A stretch of 64,000 nt of DNA from positions 62,001 to 126,000 of the forward strand of contig NZ_NPBF01000018.1 in the NCBI RefSeq assembly GCF_002272135.1. The letters are read 5' to 3'. Source of the DNA: Virgibacillus sp. 7505. GTDB taxonomy: Bacteria; Bacillota; Bacilli; Bacillales; Amphibacillaceae. Shown here piece after piece: positions 43,013 through 52,665 of this stretch (positions are counted from its first letter, which is position 1; each line of letters starts with the position of its first letter). The notes under the pieces are model-generated. The model saw only the letters and a program-made list of their open reading frames with translations, was not told where the DNA came from and searched no databases. The position numbers were made by a program, and so were the translations under genes.

Positions 43013-43504
43013 TTGGAACACCGCATTGAACGCATAAAGAAGCAATTACATGCGCAGAGCTACAAGCTGACACCGCAGCGGGAAGCGACGGTACGTGTGC
43101 TGCTGGAGCGAGAAGAGGACCATTTAAGCGCTGAAGACGTCTACCTCCTCGTAAAGGAAAAGGCACCGGAAATCGGTTTGGCTACTGTATACCGTACACT
43201 GGAATTATTATCAGAATTGAAAATTGTTGATAAAATAAACTTCGGGGACGGCGTTTCCCGCTATGACCTTCGCAAAGAAGGGGCAACGCACTTCCATCAC
43301 CACCTTGTCTGCATGGAATGCGGATCCGTTGAGGAGATTGATGAAGACTTGCTGGAGGACGTAGAGAAGATTGTCCAGAGTGATTGGGGATTCAAAGTAA
43401 AAGACCACCGGCTTACATTCCACGGTATCTGCCGCGTCTGTCAGGCTAGTGAGAAGGAAGAAGAGCTCGAAGCAGCCGCTGTGCAAGTGAATCGAACATC
43501 ATAA
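43013..43504 (+). CDS. fur: Ferric uptake regulator
   Basis: 163 residues. Winged-helix domain with YKLTPQREATVRVLL and GLATVYRTLELL; metal-sensing domain with HFHHHLVCMECG and HGICRVC (structural zinc CxxC pairs). Iron-responsive repressor. TTG start 43013 with GGGAGG upstream and the expected N-terminus (MEHRIERIK). Its own promoter carries a PerR box. Confidence 0.94.
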   Translation: MEHRIERIKKQLHAQSYKLTPQREATVRVLLEREEDHLSAEDVYLLVKEKAPEIGLATVYRTLELLSELKIVDKINFGDGVSRYDLRKEGATHFHHHLVCMECGSVEEIDEDLLEDVEKIVQSDWGFKVKDHRLTFHGICRVCQASEKEEELEAAAVQVNRTS

Positions 43505-43511
43505 GCAGATG

Positions 43512-43545
43512 AAGCCTTTCCAAGTATATGGAAAAGGCTTTCTTT
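43512..43545 (+). terminator. Terminator after fur
   Basis: Arms AAGCCTTTCCA (43512-43522) and TGGAAAAGGCTT (43529-43540) with one extra A, then TCTTT. Confidence 0.75.
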
Positions 43546-43665
43546 CGTTTCACTAACCAATTTACAAAACAACGGGAATGAGGTAACGTTATCCTGTACG
43601 TATAAATTCCGCTTTCTTTGGCATAGTCTGTTACAAAGACAAGTCTCAAGAAAGGGGAAATGTAC

Positions 43666-43875
43666 ATGAAGCGGTTCGTCTTCGACACTTGTAAGCTTCT
43701 GCTCGTATTTGTAGCCTGCTCCGCATTCTTCTATTTTGGATTGCGATTCATCCATAGTGAATACGAGAGCTATCACCGTTATGACCCTCCAGAGGGTAAT
43801 GCAGTGAAAGTAGCAGCAATGGAGCAGGAAAGTCTAGTGGATAGGATGACGTTATTTTTCCGGTTAGGAGAGTAG
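43666..43875 (+). CDS. yqzK: YqzK family protein (DUF4227)
   Basis: 69 residues with a single N-terminal membrane segment ([16 protein letters not shown]) and a C-terminal half including [15 protein letters not shown]. Conserved between fur and xerD in Bacillaceae; function unknown. ATG 43666 has better spacing from AAGGGG than ATG 43660. Confidence 0.85.
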   Translation: MKRFVFDTCKLLLVFVACSAFFYFGLRFIHSEYESYHRYDPPEGNAVKVAAMEQESLVDRMTLFFRLGE

Positions 43876-43880
43876 GATAC

Positions 43881-44765
43881 ATGCAAGAAGCGCTGGATGA
43901 TTTTATCCATTATCTGCAGATCGAACGGGGTCTTTCGGAGAATACACTGCAATCCTACGCCCGAGATCTGCGTACATATGCAAGATATCTCCAGGAAAAT
44001 GAAGTGAAAGAGTGGGCACAAGTGACTCGCGCCAAGCTGACTGCTTATTTGCGCTGGCTGCATGATGAGGGGAAATCAGCTGCGACGATAGCACGTACAT
44101 TATCCAGCATCCGACTATTCCATCAATTTATGCTGCGCGAATACGGACTGAAGGAAGATCCGAGCATACATATCGATACACCGAAGAAAGAACGGAAGCT
44201 GCCGAAGATACTTTCTTCCGATGAAGTAGACAAGCTGCTCACATGTCCAGGAACAGATATATTGACGATCCGGAATCGGGCTATGCTGGAAACACTTTAC
44301 GCAACAGGTCTGCGGGTTTCAGAGCTATTGGCATTGGAACTGGATGATCTTCATCTTGAAATGGGCTTTGTCCGCTGTTTCGGGAAGGGATCGAAGGAAC
44401 GGATCGTCCCGCTTGGGGATATGGCCAAGGCGAGACTGGAAGACTATTTAAACCGGTCCCGTAAAATGCTGCTGAAGTCCAAAGCAAGCGACATCTTGTT
44501 TGTGAATCATCATGGAAACCCATTATCGCGACAAGGATTCTGGAAGGTATTGAAACAGATAGCCCGGGAAGCTGGGATACAGAAAGAAATCACCCCTCAC
44601 ACACTGCGCCATTCATTTGCGACGCATCTGTTGGAGAATGGGGCTGATTTGCGTGCTGTTCAAGAAATGCTCGGTCACGCAGATATCAGTACGACACAGA
44701 TTTACACGCATGTGACAAAAACAAGACTGAAGGATATTTACAAAACACATCATCCTCGGGCTTGA
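43881..44765 (+). CDS. xerD: Site-specific tyrosine recombinase XerD
   Basis: 294 residues. N-terminal SAM-like core-binding domain ([16 protein letters not shown]) and catalytic domain with Arg in [11 protein letters not shown], Lys region [21 protein letters not shown] (His, Arg), [10 protein letters not shown] and nucleophile Tyr in IYTHV. Resolves chromosome dimers with XerC. Close to yqzK (5 bases); TAGGAGAG ribosome binding site. Confidence 0.95.
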   Translation: MQEALDDFIHYLQIERGLSENTLQSYARDLRTYARYLQENEVKEWAQVTRAKLTAYLRWLHDEGKSAATIARTLSSIRLFHQFMLREYGLKEDPSIHIDTPKKERKLPKILSSDEVDKLLTCPGTDILTIRNRAMLETLYATGLRVSELLALELDDLHLEMGFVRCFGKGSKERIVPLGDMAKARLEDYLNRSRKMLLKSKASDILFVNHHGNPLSRQGFWKVLKQIAREAGIQKEITPHTLRHSFATHLLENGADLRAVQEMLGHADISTTQIYTHVTKTRLKDIYKTHHPRA

Positions 44766-44789
44766 GCAATAAACTAGGAGGCATTTAAC

Positions 44790-45974
44790 TTGGATTTCAA
44801 ACGCGTATTTCTTATAGTAATGGATTCTGTCGGCATCGGGGAAGCACCGGATGCAGAAGCTTTCGGTGATAAAGGAGCCGATACGCTCGGCCATATCGCT
44901 TCTCACCGCGGCGGATTGCAAATGCCGAATATGGCAGCACTTGGTCTTGGCAACATTCGAGAAGTAGAAGGTATACAAGCTGCCAAACAGCCAAAAGCTT
45001 TCTATACAAAAATGCAGGAAGCATCAAATGGCAAGGATACAATGACTGGGCACTGGGAAATTATGGGCCTTCGTATAGATCAGCCTTTCCGCACGTTCCC
45101 GGATGGTTTTCCAGATACGTTGCTTGATGAACTGAAGCAGCGGACTGGTCGCGGTATCATCGGAAATAAACCAGCTTCCGGAACGGAGATATTGGATGAG
45201 CTCGGTGAACAGCATATGGAAACGGGCGATATGATTGTATATACGTCTGCTGATTCCGTTTTGCAAATCGCTGCCCATGAAGATATCATCCCGCTAGATG
45301 AGCTGTACAAAATCTGTGAAATCGCTCGTGAAATGACATTGGATGATCCCTATATGGTAGGACGTATCATCGCTCGTCCATTCATCGGTAAACCAGGCGC
45401 TTTTGAACGTACTTCGAACCGCCATGATTATGCATTGAAGCCTTTTGGCAGAACGACGATGAATAGTTTGCAGGATGCGAAATTCGATGTCATTGCATTA
45501 GGAAAGATTTCCGATATTTACGATGGCGAAGGCGTGACAAAGTCCGTCCGTACAAAGGACAATGATGATGGTATGACGAAGATTGTAGAAAGTATGGATG
45601 AAGACTTTACAGGCATCAGCTTCCTGAACCTGGTCGATTTCGATGCAAAATACGGTCATCGCCGCGACCCTGAGGGCTACGCTCAGGCGCTGGAGGATTA
45701 TGATAAACGGCTTCCGGAAGTACTTGATAAACTTAAAGAAGACGATTTGCTAATTATTACAGCTGATCATGGTAATGACCCTGTTGCTCCTGGAACAGAC
45801 CACACACGGGAATATGTGCCATTGATTGCTTACCACACTGGAGCGGATCAAGGTGAGGAATTGGAACTGCGCAATACATTTGCAGATATCGCTGCAACGA
45901 TAGCAGATAATTTCGGTATCGAAATGCCAGAGTACGGAACAAGCTTTTTACAAGCATTGAAAAAGGGGAAATGA
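44790..45974 (+). CDS. deoB: Phosphopentomutase
   Basis: 394 residues of the alkaline-phosphatase superfamily; interconverts ribose-1- and ribose-5-phosphate (and deoxy forms). N-terminal metal/Thr site [13 protein letters not shown] and [16 protein letters not shown]-like [10 protein letters not shown], and C-terminal ITADHGNDP with HTREYVPL. Called drm in B. subtilis. Overlaps punA by four bases. Confidence 0.95.
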   Translation: MDFKRVFLIVMDSVGIGEAPDAEAFGDKGADTLGHIASHRGGLQMPNMAALGLGNIREVEGIQAAKQPKAFYTKMQEASNGKDTMTGHWEIMGLRIDQPFRTFPDGFPDTLLDELKQRTGRGIIGNKPASGTEILDELGEQHMETGDMIVYTSADSVLQIAAHEDIIPLDELYKICEIAREMTLDDPYMVGRIIARPFIGKPGAFERTSNRHDYALKPFGRTTMNSLQDAKFDVIALGKISDIYDGEGVTKSVRTKDNDDGMTKIVESMDEDFTGISFLNLVDFDAKYGHRRDPEGYAQALEDYDKRLPEVLDKLKEDDLLIITADHGNDPVAPGTDHTREYVPLIAYHTGADQGEELELRNTFADIAATIADNFGIEMPEYGTSFLQALKKGK

Positions 45975-46801
45975 ACATGCAGGCAGAAGCAATCAAACAG
46001 GCAGCAGATTATATTAAAGAGAAATTGACTGCCACACCTAGGATAGGTCTCATTCTTGGATCAGGGCTTGGAGTACTGGCTGATGAAATCACAGAAGCGA
46101 CGGTCGTACCTTATGGTGATATTCCAGGGTTCCCAGTATCGACGGTCAGCGGACATAAAGGACAGCTTGTCATCGGCAAGCTGGAAGGGCAGGATGTGAT
46201 TGCTATGCAAGGCCGCTTCCACTTCTATGAAGGGTATCCTATGGAGCTTGTGACTCTACCTGTCCGTGTGATGAAGGCTCTTGGTGTACAGGCATTGATT
46301 GTCACCAATGCAGCAGGCGGAATCAACGAAAGCTTCGAGCCGGGCGACTTGATGCTGATTACGGATCATATCAACAATATGGGAACAAATCCACTTATTG
46401 GACCAAACGACGAAGAGCTGGGAGCCCGTTTCCCGGATATGTCTTCTGTCTACAGCAAAGAGCTTCTTGGCTATGCGCGTGAAGTAGCTGCTAAAATCGG
46501 TCTTGGGGTGAAGGAAGGCGTTTATGTCGGCAACACAGGTCCTTCTTATGAAACAGGTGCCGAAGTGCGGATGCTCCGTGTTTGGGGCGGGGACGCTGTG
46601 GGTATGTCTACGGTTCCGGAAGTGATCGTTGCAAGTCATGCAAAAATGGAAGTCTTGGGTATCTCCTGTATCTCCAATATGGCAGCTGGTATCTTAGATC
46701 AGCCGCTTACGCATGATGAAGTGATGGAGACAACGAGTCAAGTAAGGGAAGATTTTCTTCGTTTCGTTAAAGAAATTGTCAAGCAGCTTCCAATAAAATA
46801 A
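45971..46801 (+). CDS. punA: Purine nucleoside phosphorylase
   Basis: 276 residues. Trimeric type: [48 protein letters not shown] and the Asn-containing substrate motif CISNMAAGI. Cleaves guanosine, inosine and deoxy forms to base plus (deoxy)ribose-1-phosphate for DeoB. PupG in B. subtilis. Starts with an ATGA overlap with deoB. Confidence 0.94.
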   Translation: MNMQAEAIKQAADYIKEKLTATPRIGLILGSGLGVLADEITEATVVPYGDIPGFPVSTVSGHKGQLVIGKLEGQDVIAMQGRFHFYEGYPMELVTLPVRVMKALGVQALIVTNAAGGINESFEPGDLMLITDHINNMGTNPLIGPNDEELGARFPDMSSVYSKELLGYAREVAAKIGLGVKEGVYVGNTGPSYETGAEVRMLRVWGGDAVGMSTVPEVIVASHAKMEVLGISCISNMAAGILDQPLTHDEVMETTSQVREDFLRFVKEIVKQLPIK

Positions 46802-46816
46802 AGCAGGTGAACGGAT

Positions 46817-48118
46817 ATGAGAATGGTTGATTTAATTACAAAGAAAAGAGACGGCGGCACGCTCTCCAAAGAAGAGGTAGCCTTTTTTGTCCATGGTTAC
46901 ACAAAAGGAGACATTCCTGACTATCAGGCCTCTGCCTTCTTGATGACTGTCTATTTTAATGGCATGACAGAAGAAGAAACAGCTTGGCTGACAGAAGAGA
47001 TGGCCAATTCCGGTGAAACATTTGACCTTAGCAGCATCGAAGGTAAAAAGGTCGATAAACATAGCACAGGCGGTGTAGGGGACAAAATCACCTTGATCAC
47101 TGGGCCGCTAGTCGCCAGCATCGGAATTCCAGTTGCGAAAATGTCAGGCCGCGGTTTGGGTCACACTGGCGGGACATTGGATAAACTTGAATCCTTCAAA
47201 GGCTTTTCAATTGATTTGAGCCGCGAGCAATTCATGGGATTGGTGAATGAAAACAAACTTGCGGTTGCGGGTCAGACGGGCAACTTGGCACCAGCTGATA
47301 AAAAGCTATATGCGCTGCGTGATGTTACAGGCACGGTTAACGCGATTCCGCTAATCGCTAGTTCCATCATGAGCAAAAAGCTGGCATCAGGTGCGGAAGC
47401 CATCGTCCTGGACGTTAAAACAGGATCTGGTGCTTTCATGAAATCATTGGATGACTCCAAAAAATTGGCTGAAACAATGGTGAAAATCGGGAAGAACCTC
47501 GGTCGACAGACTGTAGCAGTCATTACGGATATGAACCAGCCGCTCGGTTTTGAGGTTGGAAACAGCAACGAAGTAAAAGAAGCAATCCAAGTATTAAGCG
47601 GCGAGAAGATAACAGATCTACGTGAAATTTCCGTTGAATTGGCAGCTCATATGGCGCTTTTGGCTAATAAGTTCTCAAGCTACGAGGAAGCACGCACGCA
47701 TCTGGAAGCCTGCTTGGATAACGGAACTGCACTAGCAGCTTTCCGTACGTTCATTGGGGCTCAGGGCGGCGATACAGCGCTTGTCGATAATCTGGAGCTT
47801 CTCCCTCAGGCGGATCATCATATTGAGGTCAAAGCACCTGCTGCTGGCTTCGTTCACAGTATCGATGCTGAAGGAATCGGAACGGCAGCGATGTACCTAG
47901 GAGCTGGCCGTGCGACAAAAGACGATGACATCGATCACGCAGTTGGTATCACCCTGAAGAAAAAGCAAGGAGATGCTGTTGAGCAAGGAGAAACGATAGC
48001 AGTCTTGCATGCGCGTGATGCAGAAGCTGCTGATTCTGTAAGTAAAGTCTTGGCTTCCTATACAATAAATGCAGCGCAGCCAGAAAAAATGGAACTGATT
48101 TACGACGTCATTTCCTAA
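46817..48118 (+). CDS. pdp: Pyrimidine-nucleoside phosphorylase
   Basis: 433 residues. Nucleoside phosphorylase II family: DKHSTGGVGDKITL phosphate loop, MSGRGLGHTGGTLDKLES, KTGSGAFMKS, and a C-terminal anti-codon-like domain. Cleaves uridine, thymidine and deoxyuridine. Here it forms an operon with deoB-punA, giving one salvage unit for purine and pyrimidine nucleosides. Confidence 0.94.
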   Translation: MRMVDLITKKRDGGTLSKEEVAFFVHGYTKGDIPDYQASAFLMTVYFNGMTEEETAWLTEEMANSGETFDLSSIEGKKVDKHSTGGVGDKITLITGPLVASIGIPVAKMSGRGLGHTGGTLDKLESFKGFSIDLSREQFMGLVNENKLAVAGQTGNLAPADKKLYALRDVTGTVNAIPLIASSIMSKKLASGAEAIVLDVKTGSGAFMKSLDDSKKLAETMVKIGKNLGRQTVAVITDMNQPLGFEVGNSNEVKEAIQVLSGEKITDLREISVELAAHMALLANKFSSYEEARTHLEACLDNGTALAAFRTFIGAQGGDTALVDNLELLPQADHHIEVKAPAAGFVHSIDAEGIGTAAMYLGAGRATKDDDIDHAVGITLKKKQGDAVEQGETIAVLHARDAEAADSVSKVLASYTINAAQPEKMELIYDVIS

Positions 48119-48124
48119 TGTTAA

Positions 48125-48153
48125 AGCAGTCCTTTTGAAGGGCTGCTTTTTTT
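48125..48153 (+). terminator. Terminator after pdp
   Basis: Arms AGCAGTCCTT (48125-48134) and AAGGGCTGCT (48138-48147), one G-U pair, three-base loop, T-run to 48153. Confidence 0.9.
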
Positions 48154-48185
48154 GTGTGCAATTTATTAATAAATCATTTCATTTG

Positions 48186-48195
48186 GGAGAATCTA
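48186..48195 (+). promoter_or_regulatory. Possible sigma-F -10 element before dacF
   Basis: GGAGAATCTA fits the sigma-F -10 consensus GGNRANAMTW at nine of ten positions. The expected -35 GYATA is not clear (TAATA at N14 is weak). dacF is a sigma-F gene in B. subtilis, which is the main support. Confidence 0.35.
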
Positions 48196-48225
48196 ACTGT
48201 ATTACCGTAAACGGAGGAACCTTAA

Positions 48226-49386
48226 ATGAAAAAAATGAGTCTAGTAAGTTTGCTGATCGCGTTCGTTATCAGTCTTATGGCGTTGCCACCACAGACTTTT
48301 GCTGCAAAACAAGAGGAGAAGACAGCTAAATCATCAATCTTGATCGAACGAGATACCGGTCGTGTCCTGGCGGGTGAGAATATGGAGGAACAACTCCCCC
48401 CTGCCAGTATGACAAAGATCATGACGATGCTTTTGATTATGGAAGAAATCGAAGCTGGCAAGCTGCGATATGATGAAAAAGTCAGAGCGAGTGAGTACGC
48501 AGCGAGCATGGGCGGCTCACAAATTTTCCTTGAACCTGGAGAAGAAATGACAGTGAAGGATCTCTTAAAAGGTGTAGCTGTTGCATCAGGTAACGATGCG
48601 AGTGTGGCATTGGCGGAGAAGATCGCAGGTACCGAGGATGGATTCGTCCAAAAAATGAACGAGAAGGCAAGAGAACTCGGACTGACTCATACGAAGTTCC
48701 AAAATGCCACCGGTCTTCCTGCAGAAGATCACTATTCGACAGCTAAGGATATGGCATTGATGGCCAGAGCATTGCTTGGACATGAAGAAATCACTGAATT
48801 CACTAGTATTTATGAAGATTATCTTCGCAAGGATTCTGACGATCCATTCTGGCTCGTCAATACGAACAAGCTCGTGAAATTCTATCCCGGAGTCGACGGC
48901 TTGAAAACCGGCTTCACGAGAGAAGCAAGATATTGTCTCACCGCAACTGCAAAGAAGGATGGGATGAGGGTGATCGCGGTCGTAATGGGTGCCGAGTCTC
49001 CAAAACAGCGTAATAATGAAGTGTCTCAGCTGCTCGATTATGGCTTTAACCAATACACAGTAAAGCAGCTTTACAAACAGGATCAGACTGTGGCCAAGCT
49101 TGAAATGCTGAAGGCTCGCGATAAGGACGTTCCAGTTGTGACAGCTGCACCTGTATCGCTGCTTGTCAAAAAAGGAGAAAATCTTGGAGAATTGTCGACG
49201 AAAATCGTATATAAACCAGAGCTCTCCCTTCCTCTGAAAGCAGGGGAACAAGTAGGTGTGCTGGAAGTAAAGGCTGATGGAAAACGTATTTCTACAACGC
49301 CGCTTATCATGAAAGAAGATGTACCAAAGGCGAGCTATTGGCTGCTGATCAAACGCAGCTTTGATGATGTGGTGAAATTCCGCTGA
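48226..49386 (+). CDS. dacF: Sporulation D-alanyl-D-alanine carboxypeptidase DacF
   Basis: 386 residues. Signal peptide to about residue 27 (FAAK). S11 peptidase with SxxK at S61/K64 (PASMTKIM), SGN in VASGNDAS, KTG in GLKTGFT, then the C-terminal beta domain. Trims cortex peptidoglycan cross-linking from the forespore. Immediately before spoIIA as in B. subtilis. Confidence 0.92.
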   Translation: MKKMSLVSLLIAFVISLMALPPQTFAAKQEEKTAKSSILIERDTGRVLAGENMEEQLPPASMTKIMTMLLIMEEIEAGKLRYDEKVRASEYAASMGGSQIFLEPGEEMTVKDLLKGVAVASGNDASVALAEKIAGTEDGFVQKMNEKARELGLTHTKFQNATGLPAEDHYSTAKDMALMARALLGHEEITEFTSIYEDYLRKDSDDPFWLVNTNKLVKFYPGVDGLKTGFTREARYCLTATAKKDGMRVIAVVMGAESPKQRNNEVSQLLDYGFNQYTVKQLYKQDQTVAKLEMLKARDKDVPVVTAAPVSLLVKKGENLGELSTKIVYKPELSLPLKAGEQVGVLEVKADGKRISTTPLIMKEDVPKASYWLLIKRSFDDVVKFR

Positions 49387-49428
49387 TTCTGACTAAGATC
49401 TGCGAGTTTCTTCTAATTTTGTCACTCG

Positions 49429-49457
49429 AAAGGTATTCGCCTTTTTCTGCAGAAATC
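49429..49457 (+). promoter_or_regulatory. Sigma-H type promoter of the spoIIA operon
   Basis: AAAGGTATT (49429-49437), 11 bases, GCAGAAATC (49449-49457), compared with the sigma-H consensus RNAGGAWWW-N11-12-RNNGAATWW. Only a few positions differ and the spacing is exact. spoIIA is transcribed by sigma-H with Spo0A~P in B. subtilis. No exact Spo0A box (TGTCGAA) was seen nearby. Confidence 0.6.
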
Positions 49458-49485
49458 TATATGCAGACAAGGGAGGAGAAAAGCT

Positions 49486-49842
49486 ATGGGGTTGACAGTT
49501 GATTATGAATTGAAGGAATCCATCTTGCTGGCACGTCTTAACGGGGAGCTCGATCATCACACAGCGAGCGAATTAAAGGTAAGCTGGCAGCATGCCCTGC
49601 AGCAGCCTGGAATCAAGCATATGGTCCTGAATCTGGAATCTCTTTCATTTATGGATAGCTCGGGTCTAGGTGTCATTCTCGGCAGATATAAAGAATTGAA
49701 AGCAGAAGGAAGGGAAATGGTCGTCTGCAGTCTGACACCGGCTGTAGACAGACTGTTTCAGCTATCCGGGCTATTCAAGATTATCCGATTTGAAGAAAAT
49801 GAGCGCTATGCGCTGGAAACTTTCGGGGTGGTATTATCATGA
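49486..49842 (+). CDS. spoIIAA: Anti-sigma F factor antagonist
   Basis: 118 residues, STAS domain. Phosphorylatable S58 in [16 protein letters not shown] aligns with the known Ser58 of B. subtilis. The unphosphorylated form binds SpoIIAB and frees sigma F in the forespore. GGGAGGAG ribosome binding site; stop overlaps the spoIIAB start (ATGA). Confidence 0.96.
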   Translation: MGLTVDYELKESILLARLNGELDHHTASELKVSWQHALQQPGIKHMVLNLESLSFMDSSGLGVILGRYKELKAEGREMVVCSLTPAVDRLFQLSGLFKIIRFEENERYALETFGVVLS

Positions 49843-50282
49843 ACACGAATATGATGCGGTTCTCTTTTTCAAGTCAAAGCAGGAACGAAGCTTTTGCCCG
49901 TGTAACAGTTGCATCCTTCGTATCTCAGCTGGACCCGACAATGGACGAGCTTACCGAAATCAAAACAGTCGTATCTGAAGCTGTAACTAATTCCATCATC
50001 CATGGCTATAATTCAGATCCAGATCAGATGATTACAATAATTTGTACATTGTCTGATGATGAAGTGGAATTGATCATCCAGGATGAAGGCGTCGGTATTC
50101 CGGATGTCGATGAAGCAATGGAACCCCTTTACACATCAAAGCCTGATCTGGAACGCTCCGGTATGGGTTTTACCATCATGGAAAATTTCATGGATCATGT
50201 GTATGTGCATTCTGCTGAAGGTGAAGGCACAACAGTAACGATGAACAAGCAGTTCAATCGAAGCAAAGCCATGAGTCAGTAG
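49839..50282 (+). CDS. spoIIAB: Anti-sigma F factor, serine kinase
   Basis: 147 residues. GHKL ATPase fold with N-box [12 protein letters not shown]1 box QDEGVGIPD and G2 [10 protein letters not shown]. Phosphorylates SpoIIAA and holds sigma F inactive. Four-base overlap with spoIIAA. Confidence 0.96.
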   Translation: MNTNMMRFSFSSQSRNEAFARVTVASFVSQLDPTMDELTEIKTVVSEAVTNSIIHGYNSDPDQMITIICTLSDDEVELIIQDEGVGIPDVDEAMEPLYTSKPDLERSGMGFTIMENFMDHVYVHSAEGEGTTVTMNKQFNRSKAMSQ

Positions 50283-50291
50283 GTGGGGCAG

Positions 50292-51047
50292 ATGGATGTA
50301 TATTTGAAACAGCAGAAGGCAAAAGAACAATTGACCGATAAGCAAGTAAAAACATACATCCAGTTAAGTCAGAATGGTGATAAAGAAGCAAGGGACATCC
50401 TCGTTGAAAGAAATGTACGGCTCGTCTGGTCTGTCGTCCAGCGTTTTATAAATCGCGGCTATGATCCGGATGATTTGTTCCAGATCGGCTGTATCGGATT
50501 AATCAAATCGATTGATAAGTTTGATTTGTCTTATGACGTTCGATTTTCGACATATGCGGTTCCGATGATCATCGGTGAGATTCAGCGCTTCATTCGAGAC
50601 GATGGCAGTCTGAAGGTTAGCCGTTCGCTGAAAGAAACAGCTAATAAAGTAAGAAAGAAAAAAGAAGAAATGACAAAAACACTCAATCGAGTACCGACCA
50701 TCCAGGAAATTGCCAAGGAGCTGGAGTTGGAGCCGGAGGATATCATCCATGCGGAAGAGGCTGCAAAGCTGCCTCATTCGATTCATGAGACTGTTTTCGA
50801 AAATGATGGAGATCCAATCACCTTATTGGATCAGATTGCCGAACAAGATGATAACTGGTTCGATAAGCTTGCCTTGCAAGAAGCGATCCAAGCACTAGGT
50901 GAAAGAGAGCGTCTTATCGTGTATTTGCGTTTTTACAAAGATCAGACGCAATCGGAAGTATCCGAACGGCTTGGAATTTCCCAAGTCCAGGTTTCCCGGC
51001 TTGAAAAGAAAATATTGGCTGCCATCAAAGAGCAGCTGGAAAAGTAG
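50292..51047 (+). CDS. sigF: RNA polymerase sporulation sigma factor F
   Basis: 251 residues. Region 2 with GYDPDDLFQIGCIGLIKSIDKFDLS and YAVPMIIGEIQRFIRDDG, region 3, and region 4 helix-turn-helix QTQSEVSERLGISQVQVSRLEKK. Early forespore sigma factor. ATG 50292 is chosen from the GGTGGGG spacing and the MDV start of homologues; a GTG at 50283 lies inside that site. Confidence 0.96.
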   Translation: MDVYLKQQKAKEQLTDKQVKTYIQLSQNGDKEARDILVERNVRLVWSVVQRFINRGYDPDDLFQIGCIGLIKSIDKFDLSYDVRFSTYAVPMIIGEIQRFIRDDGSLKVSRSLKETANKVRKKKEEMTKTLNRVPTIQEIAKELELEPEDIIHAEEAAKLPHSIHETVFENDGDPITLLDQIAEQDDNWFDKLALQEAIQALGERERLIVYLRFYKDQTQSEVSERLGISQVQVSRLEKKILAAIKEQLEK

Positions 51048-51077
51048 CTTTTGCACCTTGTGCAGAAGCTTTTTTTT
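51046..51077 (+). terminator. Terminator of the spoIIA operon
   Basis: Arms AGCTT-t-TGCAC (51046-51056) and GTGCA-g-AAGCT (51060-51070), CTT loop, T-run to 51077. Confidence 0.85.
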
Positions 51078-51094
51078 ATTGCCTGTAATTACCA

Positions 51095-51123
51095 GCATGT
51101 TTTCCTTCGCTTTTCCCATACTA
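51095..51123 (+). promoter_or_regulatory. Sigma-G promoter of the spoVA operon
   Basis: GCATG (51095-51099), 17 bases, CATACTA (51117-51123). Both boxes fit the sigma-G consensus GHATR-N17-18-CATWHTA completely. It lies 39 bases before spoVAA and just after the spoIIA terminator, which is where B. subtilis has its sigma-G spoVA promoter. Confidence 0.85.
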
Positions 51124-51161
51124 AGTACAGAAACCCTTCTTCATAGGAGGAGAGGTGCATT

Positions 51162-51785
51162 ATGCCAGCTATTGTATATATCCGGTTCATCCGGAAAATC
51201 ACTACTGATCCAGAATCTGTGATCAAGCTCAAAGATATCGCACATATCGCAAATGCAGGAGACTATAAGGAGCGCATGCTTGATACGGTCATCCACCGGA
51301 TTACAAAGAAAGACAGCAATATTGTTGTCCTCGATTGCTTCTCGGTCTTCCAGCAGCTGATGAAGCTATTCCCTGAGCATGAACTGCAGCTGATCGGTGC
51401 GGAACAGACCATTGTCCATGTCCAGCATACAACAAAACGCATTGTATGGCCGCTCGTCATTCTTATCTGGCTGCTTTTGTTCATAGGATCGGCAATGACG
51501 ATCATGAATTTCCATTTTGATGTTGCGATGGAGCCGGTGCAGCAGCAAATCCATTTCTTATTGACAGGGGAAAGGCTTGTGCATCCGCTATGGCTCCAAA
51601 TTCCGTACAGCATTGGCATCGGAGTAGGGATGATTCTCTTTTTCAACCATGTATTCAAAAAACGTTTGAATGAAGAGCCTAGCCCGCTTGAGGTGGAGAT
51701 GCACAAATATCAGCGTGATATGGATGTTTATGTAGCTTATCACGAAAACGAATTGGAACAGCAGCATGTGGATCGCCATAGTTGA
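51162..51785 (+). CDS. spoVAA: Stage V sporulation protein AA
   Basis: 207 residues: soluble N-terminal domain beginning IVYIRFIRKI, then two membrane segments (IVWPLVILIWLLLFIGSAM and IPYSIGIGVGMILFF). Component of the spore inner-membrane Ca-dipicolinate channel system. First gene of the spoVA operon; overlaps spoVAB by 20 bases. Confidence 0.93.
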   Translation: MPAIVYIRFIRKITTDPESVIKLKDIAHIANAGDYKERMLDTVIHRITKKDSNIVVLDCFSVFQQLMKLFPEHELQLIGAEQTIVHVQHTTKRIVWPLVILIWLLLFIGSAMTIMNFHFDVAMEPVQQQIHFLLTGERLVHPLWLQIPYSIGIGVGMILFFNHVFKKRLNEEPSPLEVEMHKYQRDMDVYVAYHENELEQQHVDRHS

Positions 51786-52182
51786 ATTGGTGATCGGACT
51801 CAGTGCCGGGCTAGCAACTGGAGCAGGATTTGTCGCATTTTTGACTGTACTAGGTATTATCCCAAGGTTGGTGCAGCTAAGTAAAACCCATCATTTCCTG
51901 ATTTCTTATGAAGCAGGTGTAACTGCCGGTGCTTTTGCCGGAACGATTCTTTCCTTCCACTATTTCCATTTTCATGCGCCGATTCTGCTGATCACGCTGT
52001 GGGGTCTTTTGCATGGAATATTTGTCGGAATGCTTGCTGCGGCTCTGACAGAAGTATTGAATGTATTTCCGATACTGACTAGACGAATCGGTCTGGATGG
52101 CAGTCTTATCTGGTTCTTCATGGCAATCGTCCTGGGGAAAATCACCGGATCCTTGTTCCAATGGCTTTTACTTTCCTATTAA
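51766..52182 (+). CDS. spoVAB: Stage V sporulation protein AB
   Basis: 138 residues with four predicted membrane segments (IVELVIGLSAGLATGAGFVAF first) and conserved VLNVFPILTRRIG. Companion of SpoVAA in dipicolinate handling. Starts inside the spoVAA 3' end. Confidence 0.93.
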   Translation: MWIAIVELVIGLSAGLATGAGFVAFLTVLGIIPRLVQLSKTHHFLISYEAGVTAGAFAGTILSFHYFHFHAPILLITLWGLLHGIFVGMLAAALTEVLNVFPILTRRIGLDGSLIWFFMAIVLGKITGSLFQWLLLSY

Positions 52183-52198
52183 TCAAAGAGGTGACATC

Positions 52199-52660
52199 AT
52201 GGATTCCAAGTTCAAGAAAGAAAATTACAGCAATACAGCAAAAACGTATTATCCGAAAGTCCCCTACGTGAGAAATTGTTTAAAAGCTTTCTTTGTCGGC
52301 GGTTTTATCTGTCTTATTGGAGAACTGCTGACTAAATTTTACATGCAAGTTTTTGATATGTCCCAGCAGGAAGCCGGAACGCCCACTGTCACAACACTGA
52401 TCCTTATATCTGCGATATTGACAGGGCTTGGGGTCTATGACCGAATCGCACAATTCGCCGGCGCAGGATCAGCGGTTCCGGTAACCGGATTCGCCAATGC
52501 CGTGACCAGTGCTGCATTGGAATATAAATCGGAAGGGTATGTGCTCGGAGTAGGTTCCAATATGTTCAAACTTGCTGGCAGTGTTATTGTATTCGGGGTT
52601 ACGTCGGCTTATATCGTCGGAATCATCCGGTATGTATTCAGCCAGCTGATCGGGGGATAA
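52199..52660 (+). CDS. spoVAC: Stage V sporulation protein AC
   Basis: 153 residues, several membrane segments, and the conserved block GVYDRIAQFAGAGSAVPVTGFANAV, shared with SpoVAEB. The family's member in B. subtilis is a mechanosensitive channel releasing Ca-dipicolinate during germination. ATG 52199 follows AAAGAGGTGA; an upstream in-frame start inside spoVAB is discounted. Confidence 0.95.
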   Translation: MDSKFKKENYSNTAKTYYPKVPYVRNCLKAFFVGGFICLIGELLTKFYMQVFDMSQQEAGTPTVTTLILISAILTGLGVYDRIAQFAGAGSAVPVTGFANAVTSAALEYKSEGYVLGVGSNMFKLAGSVIVFGVTSAYIVGIIRYVFSQLIGG

Positions 52661-52665
52661 AGAAA

